This document shows positions 41,802 to 54,415 of a stretch of DNA of 64,000 nt, piece by piece. Source of the stretch: Fomitopsis serialis (Eukaryota; Basidiomycota; Agaricomycetes; Polyporales; Fomitopsidaceae); the NCBI RefSeq assembly GCF_022376445.1, contig NW_025954987.1, forward strand, positions 186,001-250,000. The letters run 5' to 3'. The notes beneath the pieces were generated by a model. The model saw only the letters and a list, made by a program, of their open reading frames with translations. It was not told where the DNA came from and did no database searches. Position numbers and translations under genes: made by a program. How positions within the stretch are numbered: the stretch's first letter is position 1; every line of letters begins with the position of its first letter.

Positions 41802-43301
41802 TTAACGGACAAAGGTTCGCTTAGCGCGCAGCGGACGTGCTGCGCCCACCCGACCTGTCTCCTGTTGATACATGCGATATGCTTCGCGCAGATGGTCCGG
41901 AGACAGCGGGCCAGTCTCGCCGCGCCGCTGTTGAACAACCCGTGCTAGATGGAAGAATGAGTCTGTGTACGACTAGATGAAGGAGCGTTTACACACCTTT
42001 CTCGACAATCTCCCCTACGAAAACTTTGCCGAATCCAGCCACGATCTGTGCCACGGGCATAGAGGCTTGTTGACCGAGTGTTTGCTGGATGACCTGGGGC
42101 GAGAGCTCAGGATGATGCGCATGCAAATCCGGAGTCGACTTACCTTTCGGACTGCCTGTTTGGGAAGCGCGTGTCGGCGGTACGCTTCAAACCGGTCATA
42201 CTGTTCCGGACTCAGGTTGTCCATCAAAACTCTGAGGGACAACAGTGTTAGCAAACAGCACATGTGCGAGTATGCTCTGACGGAAGTGAATCACGATAAC
42301 AGGGAGGGGCTCGGAGAGACAAGAGAGAGATGCGATTAGATGGGCGGTTTGGAGCGCTGCCCGACTCGCAACATGCGCCCGGACTTTGGGGGTAACGGGC
42401 GAGCTGCGAGAGCGGATTGGTACACTACAGCCCTGCGAATCCGTTGCACCTACTGGGCCGCAGGGTAGACACGTCGAGCCCAAGAAAATCAACATGACTT
42501 TGTTGTTGCGGCGCGTACTGCGTGAAAAGGGATTGGAGGGTGGGGAGAGCGAGAGAGGGCCGAAAGCCGATAGCTGTAGCTGGGCTTTCGAGACGACCGA
42601 CGAAGTGAGCGCGCGAGGAGAGAGCAATGCCCGCCTAATCACCTCCTGCGTGCATACATTCACTTCTACGCAGCGCTCGCGCCTCGCGCCGCTTCAAATT
42701 ACACGGATGGACTGTCTGCGTAGGGCTTGACCCTCGCAGATAACAAATGGAACAACTAAGCAAACACATTCAAGACGGACCATACGCACTTCAGATTGTC
42801 TTTGGACTGACTCTGGAAGGATAGTTGCGCAGAGTAATCGTCGTCTGCCATCGCCGGCAGCATCTCGTGATCGTCCTCGCCTTCTCCATCTTCCTCCCCT
42901 GGCACTGCGACTCCAGGCGGCCTAGGTACTGCAGAGGCTGCCTCGGCCCCAGGAAGGCTGAGCGTGACTCCCGACTCGGACGCGACCGCTGGCTGTGGCT
43001 GTGATGGCGATCGTCGCTGTTGACCCGCTGCTGAGGCACCACCATTGCTCGAGCTTGCAAAAGCGGTTGCCGGCAAGTTGTTCCACTGAAACTCGGTGCC
43101 CTGACTGGATCCCGGCAGCGGTGACAGAGCAGGTGGTCGAGGAGAGTTGGTGGAAGAAATGGATCCTGCCGCTTTGGGTTTCCGACCGCGTTTCGCGCCG
43201 CCTGTCGCGCGTGACCCTGGTGTAGAGCTGCGAGGCTGAGAGGCTACACCTGGGTTTGTCTGTATGAAGGGACGTTCTGGGACAGGGTAGGAAGTGGACA
43301 T
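41802..43301 (-). CDS. TAF11: TFIID subunit 11 (TAF11, histone-fold)
   Basis: TAF11 pairs with TAF13 through a histone fold inside TFIID and helps RNA polymerase II initiation. Exon 1 (43301 to about 42794) encodes a disordered, basic-then-acidic N-terminus (GAKRGRKPK; GEEDGEGEDDHEML). A long intron of about 545 bases follows. Three further exons give the TAFII28 fold: LSPEQYDRFEAYRRHALPK, then VIQQTLGQQ and VAQIVAGFGKVFVGEIVEK, then ARVVQQRRGE...LSPDHLREAYRMYQQ. The protein ends RAKRTFVR. The large first intron is unusual for this genome and may hide a small extra exon. It shares a 227-base divergent promoter with the next gene. Confidence 0.85.
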
Positions 43302-43528
43302 GTTGTGGTCTGCTGCAAGTTAGCTGTGGCTGAAAGTGCGCGGGAGGGCGTGCTCAGATAGCGATCCAAGCTCACGCGCGCCTGCCCACTGCCAGCTGGT
43401 CGCCGCGCCTCAACACTGCATCCTCCTGATTTCAATATTGGTCTGTTTCGCACCGCATACGCTTACGGACTGGAGAAGATAGTCTTCAACTTCCGCATAT
43501 CCAGGCTAGACCAACATCAGGTTGGTTC
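43302..43528. promoter_or_regulatory. Divergent promoter region, TAF11 / zinc-finger gene
   Basis: The 227 bases between two divergent start codons suggest a bidirectional promoter for two nuclear factors. No TATA box is evident. Confidence 0.4.
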
Positions 43529-44710
43529 ATGGAGTTTTACAGTCGAACTCCATCCCCGGTCTTCTCCAGCTCGGATCGCTTCTCGGATTCGTCCTCAGAC
43601 GACGGGCTTCTTCTCAATGGCGACGCGGGGGAACCGGGATATGGAGCATCACGGCCGGGCTCGCCTGGCGCAGCACCCGAGGGCGCCCAGGAGGAGAACA
43701 TGGAGGTAGACACGATGACATGTCGCTGGGAGGAGTGTGGAAAGGTCTTCTCCCACCTACCAACGCTCATTGAGCATATTCACAATGGTGTGTATCTGCG
43801 GGCTGCACCTGTACAGTGTCTTACAGAACGGCAGACCACATCGGGGTTCACAAGTCAAACTACACTTGTGAATGGGCTACATGTCCACGGCGCGGCATAC
43901 CGCAGACATCGCGGTTTGCCCTCATCTCACACATCCGGTCGCATACAGGCGAGAAGCCGTTTGTATGTCACTTACCAGGTGTGCCGCTCGCGCGTATCGG
44001 CCTTACCGCATCTGACCTTGCACAGAATGTGATAAGTCTTTCACACGTTCTGATGCTCTTGCAAAACATATGCGTATACAACACAACATCTCTCCACCGC
44101 TTCCAGGGCGTGGCGGAAGTCGCAAGCGGAAGCGGGAGGAGCCAGAACCGACCGCCCCACAAGCCGATCCTAACGCATACGGCTACAGTACCTTCAAGCT
44201 AGAGACAAACGGCCATCCCGACGACGCTGATGATACGCGCATGTCGCCTGCAGACTATCCGAATGGCGCGTACGCGAGCGGGAGTGCCGGACCCCGGCCT
44301 GCCTCGCCAGAGTATGACGAGCACGACGAAGGCGAGGACGAAATACCGCAGTACCTGCTGATGCAGGCAGATCCACAGACGGGGCTCATCATGGGCCGCT
44401 CGCCGGCGATGGTGAAGTACCTGATCATGAAAGCGAAACAACAGTATGCATTGGAACAGCACGAGGCACTCGTGGAAGAGCTCCGGGTACTCAGGAAGGA
44501 GGAAAGATTGTGGAAAGAGCGGAAAGACGCTCTCATGGATGAGCTACTGCATGTGTATTTTGGGTTAGTTCATTTTTGGCCTTGGACGAGGCGGTGCTCA
44601 CCCGCCTGCAACATAGGGACCAAGCCCGGAAGCTCACGGCACCTATTGTGATGGCAGATCGCCACCATCGCTCACGGCATGGGCATCGCGAGGGCGAGAC
44701 AATGTCGTGA
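43529..44710 (+). CDS. C2H2 zinc-finger protein, Iec1-like (INO80 complex)
   Basis: Four exons splice in frame from ATG 43529 to TGA 44708. After an acidic/Ser-rich N-terminus, three or four C2H2 fingers are seen: CRWEECGKVFSHLPTLIEHIH, YTCEWATCPRRG...FALISHIRSH with TGEKPF linker, and CHLPECDKSFTRSDALAKHM. A basic KRKREE nuclear signal follows, then an acidic region (EYDEHDEGEDE) and a C-terminal coiled coil (EQHEALVEELRVLRKEERLWKERKD, split here for length only). The CEWATCPRRG finger resembles fungal proteins related to fission-yeast Iec1, an INO80 remodeller subunit. I make that link from memory, so subfamily confidence is moderate. It is divergent from TAF11. Confidence 0.7.
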
Positions 44711-45177
44711 AGTCGCGGACAGTCTGGTACGTTAGTGTAGCGCGGACGTTGTACTATACCTTGCATACTCTTGGGCCTACTGATGTGTTATTCATGTTGT
44801 GATAGTACGTGTCTATTCTATTGTGACTTCCTGTCGTCCGCTCACTGAAAGACTGTTCAGAATTGTACTAGAGGTCCTGAGTTTGAAACCCACCCTTGTG
44901 TGCTTATCAGTGCAATCGTTAACCAGGAAACGGGTGCAGGGCCGTGAACAAGGCAGCACTGTCCCAAAAGGGAACAATAGAGGCATCGAACCCATCCAGG
45001 CCATGTGATTCGCTCTAGAAGTCTCTTTGAACTTGGGCCTGTGCTCGAAGGTCAAAGAGTGGCGGAGTGGCAAGCACCGCTATAAGTGGCCAGTTTGGGC
45101 GCTTCCGCTTCCTTTCTTTATACCAACGCCCCCCCACGCGTACTAACATCCCTCGCACATCATCGACTCAATTCGCA
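44711..45177. other. Intergenic with TATA-like element
   Basis: There is no ORF of note. TATAAG at 45081-45086 lies 97 bases before the next ATG. Confidence 0.45.
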
Positions 45178-47575
45178 ATGCCCAAAGTCTCCAGCACGCG
45201 TCGCTCGGCCGCCCCCTCACCTACAAGCTCATTGCAGAAGTCCCGTGGGCTGACGGGGACATCCAAGCCTGCGCCACAATTGGATCCCATTCCTGAATTA
45301 CCGGCTCCCGTCCTGAACTCCATGCCTAGACAGCCCGCTCTGTCGCGGTCACCTCCCGCTTCACGTTCATTCGGCAGGCGGTTGACGTGTGAGTTGTGCG
45401 AGTCGTCTTTGTGGTGGCCACTCGCTCACTTTGCCCTCAGCACGGTTGACCCGTGCCGCTGCTGAGCCCTCCGCTGTCGCAAACCAAACTGCGTCCAGCA
45501 ACCATGCCGATGGTGGTAGCCTAAACGGTGGCGATGTCGGCTCGAATGTCGCGTCAGGAGGGCCGACCCCCTACCGAGTCAACACGCCGACCGAACCGGC
45601 CTCAGTCGCCGGGAACGACGGTGGCAACAAAATTCTGAGATGGAACGGGCGCACCTTCCTCGACCCGCCGGTGAAGGAAGAGTCCGTCGAACCCATGCCA
45701 ATGATCTTCGAGGTCTTTCCCCCTCCCTTTGCATATACCTACCCGTACCAGCCACCGCTCGACCCCGACCCCGAATCCAGTGAGAACCTCTTGAAAATGA
45801 AGGAACAGGTCGACTTCGTGACGGCCCGCACCGAGGCCCGCTACGACGAGACGGAGACTATGGTTAACAACGCTGCATCCACGGGTCACGTTGCGGCGAT
45901 GGAGACCCTCAAGGAGATAAAGAGACTCGACAAATTCGTGGCGGATATTCGCGAGAGTTGCGATCAGAAGGAGCTTTTCGACGTGTATTATCGGCTGCAG
46001 GTGGCCAGGGTGATAGCAGCATTGAAAGCTGGCGAGGATCCATATTCTGGTGTGTGGCATGGGGACACTGTTGGCTCCGAGTGCGGCAGCGGCGAGGAGG
46101 AAGAGGAGGCGGAGGTGGAAGAGACGGAGGAAGATGTCGGCTTGGGGAAACGTCCTCGCGAGGAGCACGAGGAGGCTGGGGAGGAGGAGAGGCCGAAGAA
46201 ACGGTTGCGTACCCGGAGCATCTACAGCCGGACCCTCGCCCACCTGCGTTCTCAGGTCCCGCCGCACGAGCCCAAGGAGTCTCCAGCCCCAGAAGTCATG
46301 ACAAAGGAAACAGCGGAAGAAGCCAATGCGAGGGAAGAAGCCATCTTCGGCTTCAGCGAAGCCGTCCCTTCTGAGGCCTCCGCTTCCTTGTCTGTGGCCT
46401 ACTCGCCGAAATTGATACCGACGTCAAAAGGGAAAGGAAAAGGAAAAGCGAAGGAGGAAGAGCCGGAACACCCTAAGCATGGGCCCATCCTCAGACGCCC
46501 TATCCTATTCGGACCCGAGAGACAATTCGTATACGTCCGACCTATCCTCTATAAGCCCAAGGATCCTCAGGATATCGAACCTGCTGCAGGGTCCGCCCTT
46601 GCCGAGGACACCCGCCTAGCGCACGCGGGCACACGAGCTGCTCCAAGCGGTCAGGCTGATTCGGACAGTCTGAAGGCCTACAGCGAGTCCCCGGCTGCGA
46701 ACGACGTTCGAGACGCATATGATGATGAGCTCGAATACTACGATCCTCCAGCGCCTCCTTCCCCCCCTGGCTTGCTGTCGAGCGATGTCCGTCCCCAGCA
46801 GGACGACTGGAACGACGGACCTGCCGGCGACGACATGACTCGCGAGCCTGTAGACGAGGACGTCTTTGGGCGCATGCTTTCCAACCCTGTGCCCCGACGG
46901 AGCTCCTTCCCGAGCAGGTTGACTGGGCCGTTTGGGCGTCCGCGGAATGACTCACAATACGACGACGGTCCATCCTTTGGCGCTTCATATGGCTATCACA
47001 ATGCACTTCCCGCCGAAGCTCCGTCAGCCTACATCCGGCGTCCTTTGGATCGCATGTCGAGCGGTGAAGAATATCCGTTGTCACCCCGAGAAGGCCCCTC
47101 AGCCTCCTTCAGGCGTCCTCAGAGCGGAATGTCTTCGGCGCAACCGCCAGCCTCCTTCAGGCGTCCCCTGAACCGAACCCTGAGCCGACATGTCCCCCCG
47201 TCTCTCGAAACGAGACCGTCAGATTCCCTCAGTCGTTCCCAAGTCCGATCGACCAGGGCATCCCGGGCACTTGCCGATGCGCTTCAAGGCGAATTCCATG
47301 CATCTCGCCCGAGCGACATGCAGAACACCGACTCGGAAGACGACGGCACCGACGAGGATATATCGCGACCTATTTCTCCGCTGATGCGGCCAGGAACTCC
47401 ACGACCGGCTCGTCATCCTTGGGAAGAGGGTGAGGATCCCTGCCCGTGGATGAGGCCGCCGAGGTCTATCCCCGAGGTTCTGCTTTCGGGGACTGAAGAA
47501 GAAGTGGCGAGACTTAGGAGGCAAGGCATCTCTAGAGGGCTCGAGACAGAGCAGTTATATATCGAACCTCTTTGA
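45178..47575 (+). CDS. Hypothetical 781-residue disordered nuclear-type protein
   Basis: Two exons, 45178-45388 and 45441-47575, join in frame to 781 residues. I do not recognise the family. From N to C: a Ser/Pro/Arg-rich start; a moderately conserved-looking central part, residues about 130-260, with ILRWNGRTFLDPP, FEVFPPPFAYTYPYQPP and a helical segment (MKEQVDFVTARTEARYDE); an acidic EEEEEAEVEETEEDVG run followed by a basic KRPREEH...RPKKRLRTR nuclear signal; and a long disordered tail. The tail carries a degenerate repeat of about 20 residues built on (A/P)S(F/Y)-R-RP-L-x-R-M-S, seen four or five times between 47020 and 47200. A nuclear or chromatin role is only inferred. Confidence 0.7.
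47020..47200 (+). repeat. Degenerate in-frame repeat, SxxRRPxxRMS type
   Basis: Units share YIRRPLDRMS, SFRRPQSGMS and SFRRPLNRTLS with GCCTCCTTCAGGCGTCC at DNA level (47101-47170). They probably arose by local duplication inside the coding sequence. Confidence 0.6.
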
Positions 47576-48266
47576 ACTCGAATCACATTACATGTAAGTA
47601 GCACGCCATTCGACTAGTACTTATATCCTGTATACCCGTACATCTATACCCAGTGTCTCTGATAGCTATAGCAATGCTAGGGGAGCACCGATCTCCCGTT
47701 GTATCTCGCCCAATCTTTGAACAACGTCGGCAAGAGTCTGCGCTAAGCCGCATCCTTGAGCTTGAACGTTTGAACGTTACTACAACTTGACAATATGTAA
47801 TGTAAGTACTCTAGCCTGAATAATGAATATTGAATATTGAATCCTCGGAATAAGAATTTGAAATATCTCACTGCATGGCAGATTTGCTTCGACGTCCGAC
47901 CGTGACAGTTACTGTCCTGCTTCTTTCGTAGACGCCGCACTCGTTCTGCGCTACTAGCCTTACTTACGTGCACGACGACGGTATGCCGCCCGCTCTGAGT
48001 GTATTGAGTTCGAACCGCGGTTGCGTGCGCGAATATAACAGCATGCCGATCGCGGATTGGCTCTCCACCTGTCCACGTGAATCGTGCCGCGAACTGTTGT
48101 ATCTTGCCGACTTTCTCGGAGTGCACCCACTGCCAGTGTAGGCCTGGTCGTTCCTAGCTATAGCCAAGGTGCATTCGCAGTCACCCTCCTGTGAGAACTT
48201 GTGAAGACCGACTGGGGCTGCAAGCTTGAAGCGATCGCGACACGACTTTCTGACCTGGGCCTACAT
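47576..48266. other. Intergenic, with an ATATTGA micro-repeat
   Basis: No gene is seen. A TGAATAT tandem (three units) occurs at 47823-47842. Confidence 0.45.
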
Positions 48267-50223
48267 ATGACGTCTACTAGTCGGACGCCATACGTCGCTT
48301 CGACACCAGACAGGACAACATTCGGCTCTGACATCCCTCTGCTCGCTTCGACACCATTGAACTTGATGCAGCATTGGAAATACCCTCTATATCACAGGAG
48401 GAGTCGGCGCAAGACCGCCTCCGTGCCAAGTGGAGGAAGTTCGCTTCCAAATGCAAGACGACGTACAAGAGCAACGTAGGATTGCTGCTCATTGCAGCCT
48501 CTACGGCGTTTGGTTCAATGATGAGCACGCTTGTGAAGAAGCTGAACAGCGTCGATCCACCAGTTCCAATGCTCGAGGTGAGCCTCAACGGATGACCAGG
48601 GAGGGAGAGGAGACTGAATATGTCTAGCTCATATTCATCCGCATGGTAAGTAGTGATCGACTTATGCGCCGTTCGATCCATCTTACACTGCTTTTGTAGT
48701 CAATGACATGGCTATGTTGCATAACATACATGTAAGGTGTCTCCCGAGGCATCTCGACATATTCTCATGAAAATCAGGTGGGTCACGAAAGTTCCCGACC
48801 CGCTCTTGGGACCCAAGGGAATCCGTCTGCTCTTAGTGGCCAGAGGAGTCTGTGGGCAAGTCCGATTTGGGTGCTCTTGATTGCTATGCACTTCGAGACT
48901 GACGACCTCATCATCGCGAAGGTTCACCGGACTTTCCGGATCATACTTCTCTCTCCAATATCTAACTGTCTCCGACGCGACGGTCTTGCAATTCCTTGCT
49001 CCAATGTGTACCGGCGTTGTTGGTGCCTTGGTGTTGAAGGAACACTTCACTCGCAGCCAAGCGCTTGCTAGCCGTGAGTTGGATTTCTCGAGCAAAGTGA
49101 ACATACGGACTGACTAGAACCAGTATGTAGTTTGGTTGGGGTAGTCCTCATCGCGCGGCCAACTTTTTTGTTTGGACGTGCGAGCAATGCTGCCACCGCG
49201 CTGGACCCTCCTGTAGTGCTCGATGGCAGGTCAGACTACATCGAGGTCACTCCAGCTCAACGATTGCATGCGGTTGGGTAAGGGTGGAATGGCTAGATCC
49301 TATGCTTGCGTTCTAACCGCATCGTAGCTTCGCTATGTTCGGTGTCGTGGGTGCCACCGGCGCATGTAAGTCCGCCACCTACATCCACAGGATGCTCAGT
49401 CTGACGGTCATGACTGTAGATACGACGATACGCGCAATTGGCAAACAGGCTCATGCGCTTCATAGCGTAACCGCATTTTCGATGCAATGCATCGTCGTAT
49501 CGTCAGTTTCGTACGTCAATAATGCCTACATGTGTTGCGGTACCCCGTCTCTGAAACCAATCCTCTTTGCCAGGATGCTCGCCTCCCGTACTTCGCCCGT
49601 GCTGCCAAATAAATTAGAGTGGATCGGCATGCTGCTTGCTATCGGGTGTTGCGGGTTCTCCGCTCAGGCACGTATTTGGATACAGTATCATCGCATATCT
49701 TCTCACGCACTTTGTCAGATGCTGATGACGACAGGACTTCAAAGAGAGACAGCGGGTCGAGGCACGATGGCGATCTATGTTCAGGTGCGTTACCGTGTGC
49801 ACCGACTCACTTCCGCAGCTAAGTCAGCACTCATCCGCAATAGATTATTTTCGCGACAATTAACGACATCGTCTTCTTCCACTCCACGCCGAACTTCCTA
49901 TCCATCATCGGAACAGCCATCATCATCTCGTCTGCTGTCTACGTTGCCGTAAGCCGTGCATTCATAAACAAGACGTCATTGAAACTTACCGCTGCTGTTC
50001 TCAGGTATCGAAGAAGGATCCAGGTCTACACAAGAGACAACAGAGTCTCATAGCGTCCCCCGCAGATTACTCGCTGGAGGAAGGCCTTCTCGAGAATCAG
50101 GAGGATGGTGCGGAGCCTTCCGAGTCCAAAGTCAAAGTATCTGCTTCCGTTATTACGGTCAAGTCGCCAGAGCTGCCCAACGAAGGCGTCGGTAATGGGC
50201 AGGCCAAGACGTTACCATCATAG
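48267..50223 (+). CDS. DMT-superfamily EamA-type membrane transporter
   Basis: Drug/metabolite transporter with about ten TM helices and duplicated EamA domains. Conserved parts in order are NVGLLLIAASTAFGSMMSTL (TM1), FIRM and MTWLCCITY (TM2), LLLVARGVCGFTGL, LQYLTVSDATVLQFLAPMCT and LVLKEHFTRSQALAS in the first domain. The second domain has HAVGFAMFGVVGATGA, TTIRAIGKQAHALHSV, EWIGMLLAIGCCGFSAQ, MLMTTGLQRETAGRGTMAIY and SSAVYVAV, followed by a hydrophilic tail. About ten introns are needed. Two have GC donors (48856 and 49668). The N-terminal exon reads MTSTSRTPYVASTP from 48267, but the frame needed for TM1 differs by one base near 48340-48400, so there is either a short extra intron or a one-base indel. 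The substrate is unknown. Confidence 0.75.
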
Positions 50224-51495
50224 ACATAGACACAACACTTAGATGCCCATATTTCTTGTTGCCTCAGCGACGATTGGGCTATTAGTTGGCAGATGGTTCC
50301 AGCCTTAGATGGCGGTTTGCATTCAAAAACCTCGCACAATTGCCATTTCAGAGTCGTCCGAAGTGCTCGAGATTCCCAATACCCATGTGAGTGAGTGTGT
50401 TGGCTGGGGACGACACCACACCTGGAGGTTCCTTCCACGCTTTTAGTTTCCGCATCGCTCTCGTCGCTCATATCCATATTGGCATAGCGGTCACTCCGTG
50501 ATCTACGAACATTGGGTTGTAGTGAACATCTTCTACCGATTGTTGCGCAAAGACGGATGGGATGGTTTGAAAGACTCCTCGCACCGCGTGTAGACCCATC
50601 CTCGCAGTCGCTATCCCCTGGACTGCGCACTTTCTTTCCAGTCGATCGCATGCGCCAGAGGCTGCCTAGAACGACTTCGTGCGCTTTCTGAATACAATTG
50701 TAACGAGCAATATAGCCTCAAGTACTATTGATCGTAGCATAGACGTGGCGTGGACGACGGCGTGCATCTGTGAGGATATGTATACATAGAAGTCGATCAC
50801 ACGGCGCCGGCGGTATGATCATGTCAATGAATACTACTCGATTAATACTATGCATGGCCGAGGTAGAGAAGCATGAAACTCGCTTCACCACCATATCACA
50901 CCGTGCCACTGAACACGACTCAGACAATAAATGGATCCGGAGTGAGTATTATGTCATAACACAAGCAGCCGGCATGCAGTGCAATTGCAAGACGCCTCGT
51001 GCTCATTCGTCCACCATAAGTATTCGTTCGTGCCATGGAGCTTCACTGGCGTTCTGTCATAGCACTGATTTTAGGGACTTCATTCGTCGAAGATGCGGAT
51101 TTGTTGCGGATGAGATAGCAAGCTGAGTAGATAGGCAAAGCACCCAGACTGAGATTAGTGCGATTCGGTGCAGTCCATAGACGGCGGACAATTGTGGCGG
51201 AGGGACGTGCGCACACGTTGCCATTTGGGCTCCGCTTCAATCCGAGTCGCCCTAGAACATCCGTCGCGTTCCCTTTTTGACCCCATCCCTCGCGGTTCAT
51301 CACCCTCTTACGACCCCTCCATCGTCCAGCTCATTTCTAGTCCTCAGTGTACGTGTCTTTCATCACGTTGGACGTTGTGCTACGCCGCGGTCAGATCTGA
51401 CGGGGGTGCGCATCGAGAAACGCGTCGCGTCGTTCGCGTTCATTCCTTGTTGATTGCTGCGTTGGTGCGACACATGCTGACGTGCGTCCTTTAGC
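50224..51495. other. Intergenic upstream of beta-tubulin
   Basis: The 1.3 kb has no supportable gene. Its right end must be the tubulin promoter and 5' UTR. Confidence 0.45.
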
Positions 51496-53379
<1,884 letters not shown>

Positions 53380-54415
53380 TCTCCTTTCTTGTGTTGTCCA
53401 GTGTTGGTGGTGCTCCTTTGATCCTCAAAAGCTCTACTAGGTATTTTCCTTTTATTGGTCGCTTTCCAAGTTCGCTGCATGTCTCTACTCTACCCTCGGT
53501 CCGCGCTGGCACGAAGTTACCCCTAGTCTGCATACCTGTGCCCTCCGATCATTATCTTCCCGTACCATGAATTGATGTCGTTTCTGCGGGTCTGCTGTAG
53601 CTTATAGCCCGCTAGAGTGATATCTGTTTGCTGAGCGACATCTGGGGTCTGTGATATGCATGTGAGTGCTTGATGCCCGATGTAGTTTCGGTTCGTATTT
53701 ATCGACAACCACTGCAGATGTGCGTTGCATGTGGGCACTGCTTATCCCAAAGTGCTATGCGACATCCGTCGGCTGAGAATGCATAGCATATGTACCACTG
53801 AGGTATCAGATGTTTGCCGTCTTTTTTTGGCCTGATGCTTTGCGAGGCGATCCGCGGTCAAGTCGGGCGAACCGCAATGTCAACGACGGGTGGACGATCG
53901 CCTCAAGCTTCAGGAACATGTTTGTCCGAGGCTTCCCGCAACCATGTGCTGACAGGACAGTGTGGTACCCGTGAAGTTTTTGGTCCGGCACTGCCTAGGC
54001 TCAGTGAAAGCGATGTATGTCATTGTAGCATTTCGCCACACAATGTGCTCACCTGCGCTCTGTAGATCGGACTGCCCTATGCGGCTCGCAGTGCACGGAG
54101 GAGATATAACGGCGACATCGCTACTCAGGAACGCGTAGCAATGCTCGCAGCACAGGTGCGCTCCGTATGTATCAGCATCAAATTGACCTGAAAGTGCAAT
54201 AGACGGGCGCCGAGCACACCCGATCAGGCCCGGAAGGCCAAAGGGACCGACAGACAGTTGCCTACTCTGGCAGTAATCCCCTTCTCCCTTTTGCACGTCA
54301 TCAGCGGCCAGAATGATCGTGAGAGATGTCAGTGTATGCACAACCCGTTCATCGCTTAGATCGGTTTGTCACGAACGGCCTGGCGAACTAACCCCCGGTG
54401 CCGAGTAGCGTATAT
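53380..54415. other. Intergenic, beta-tubulin 3' flank and P450 promoter
   Basis: No gene is supported. A frame at 53910-54341 (minus) is open but without features. Confidence 0.45.
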
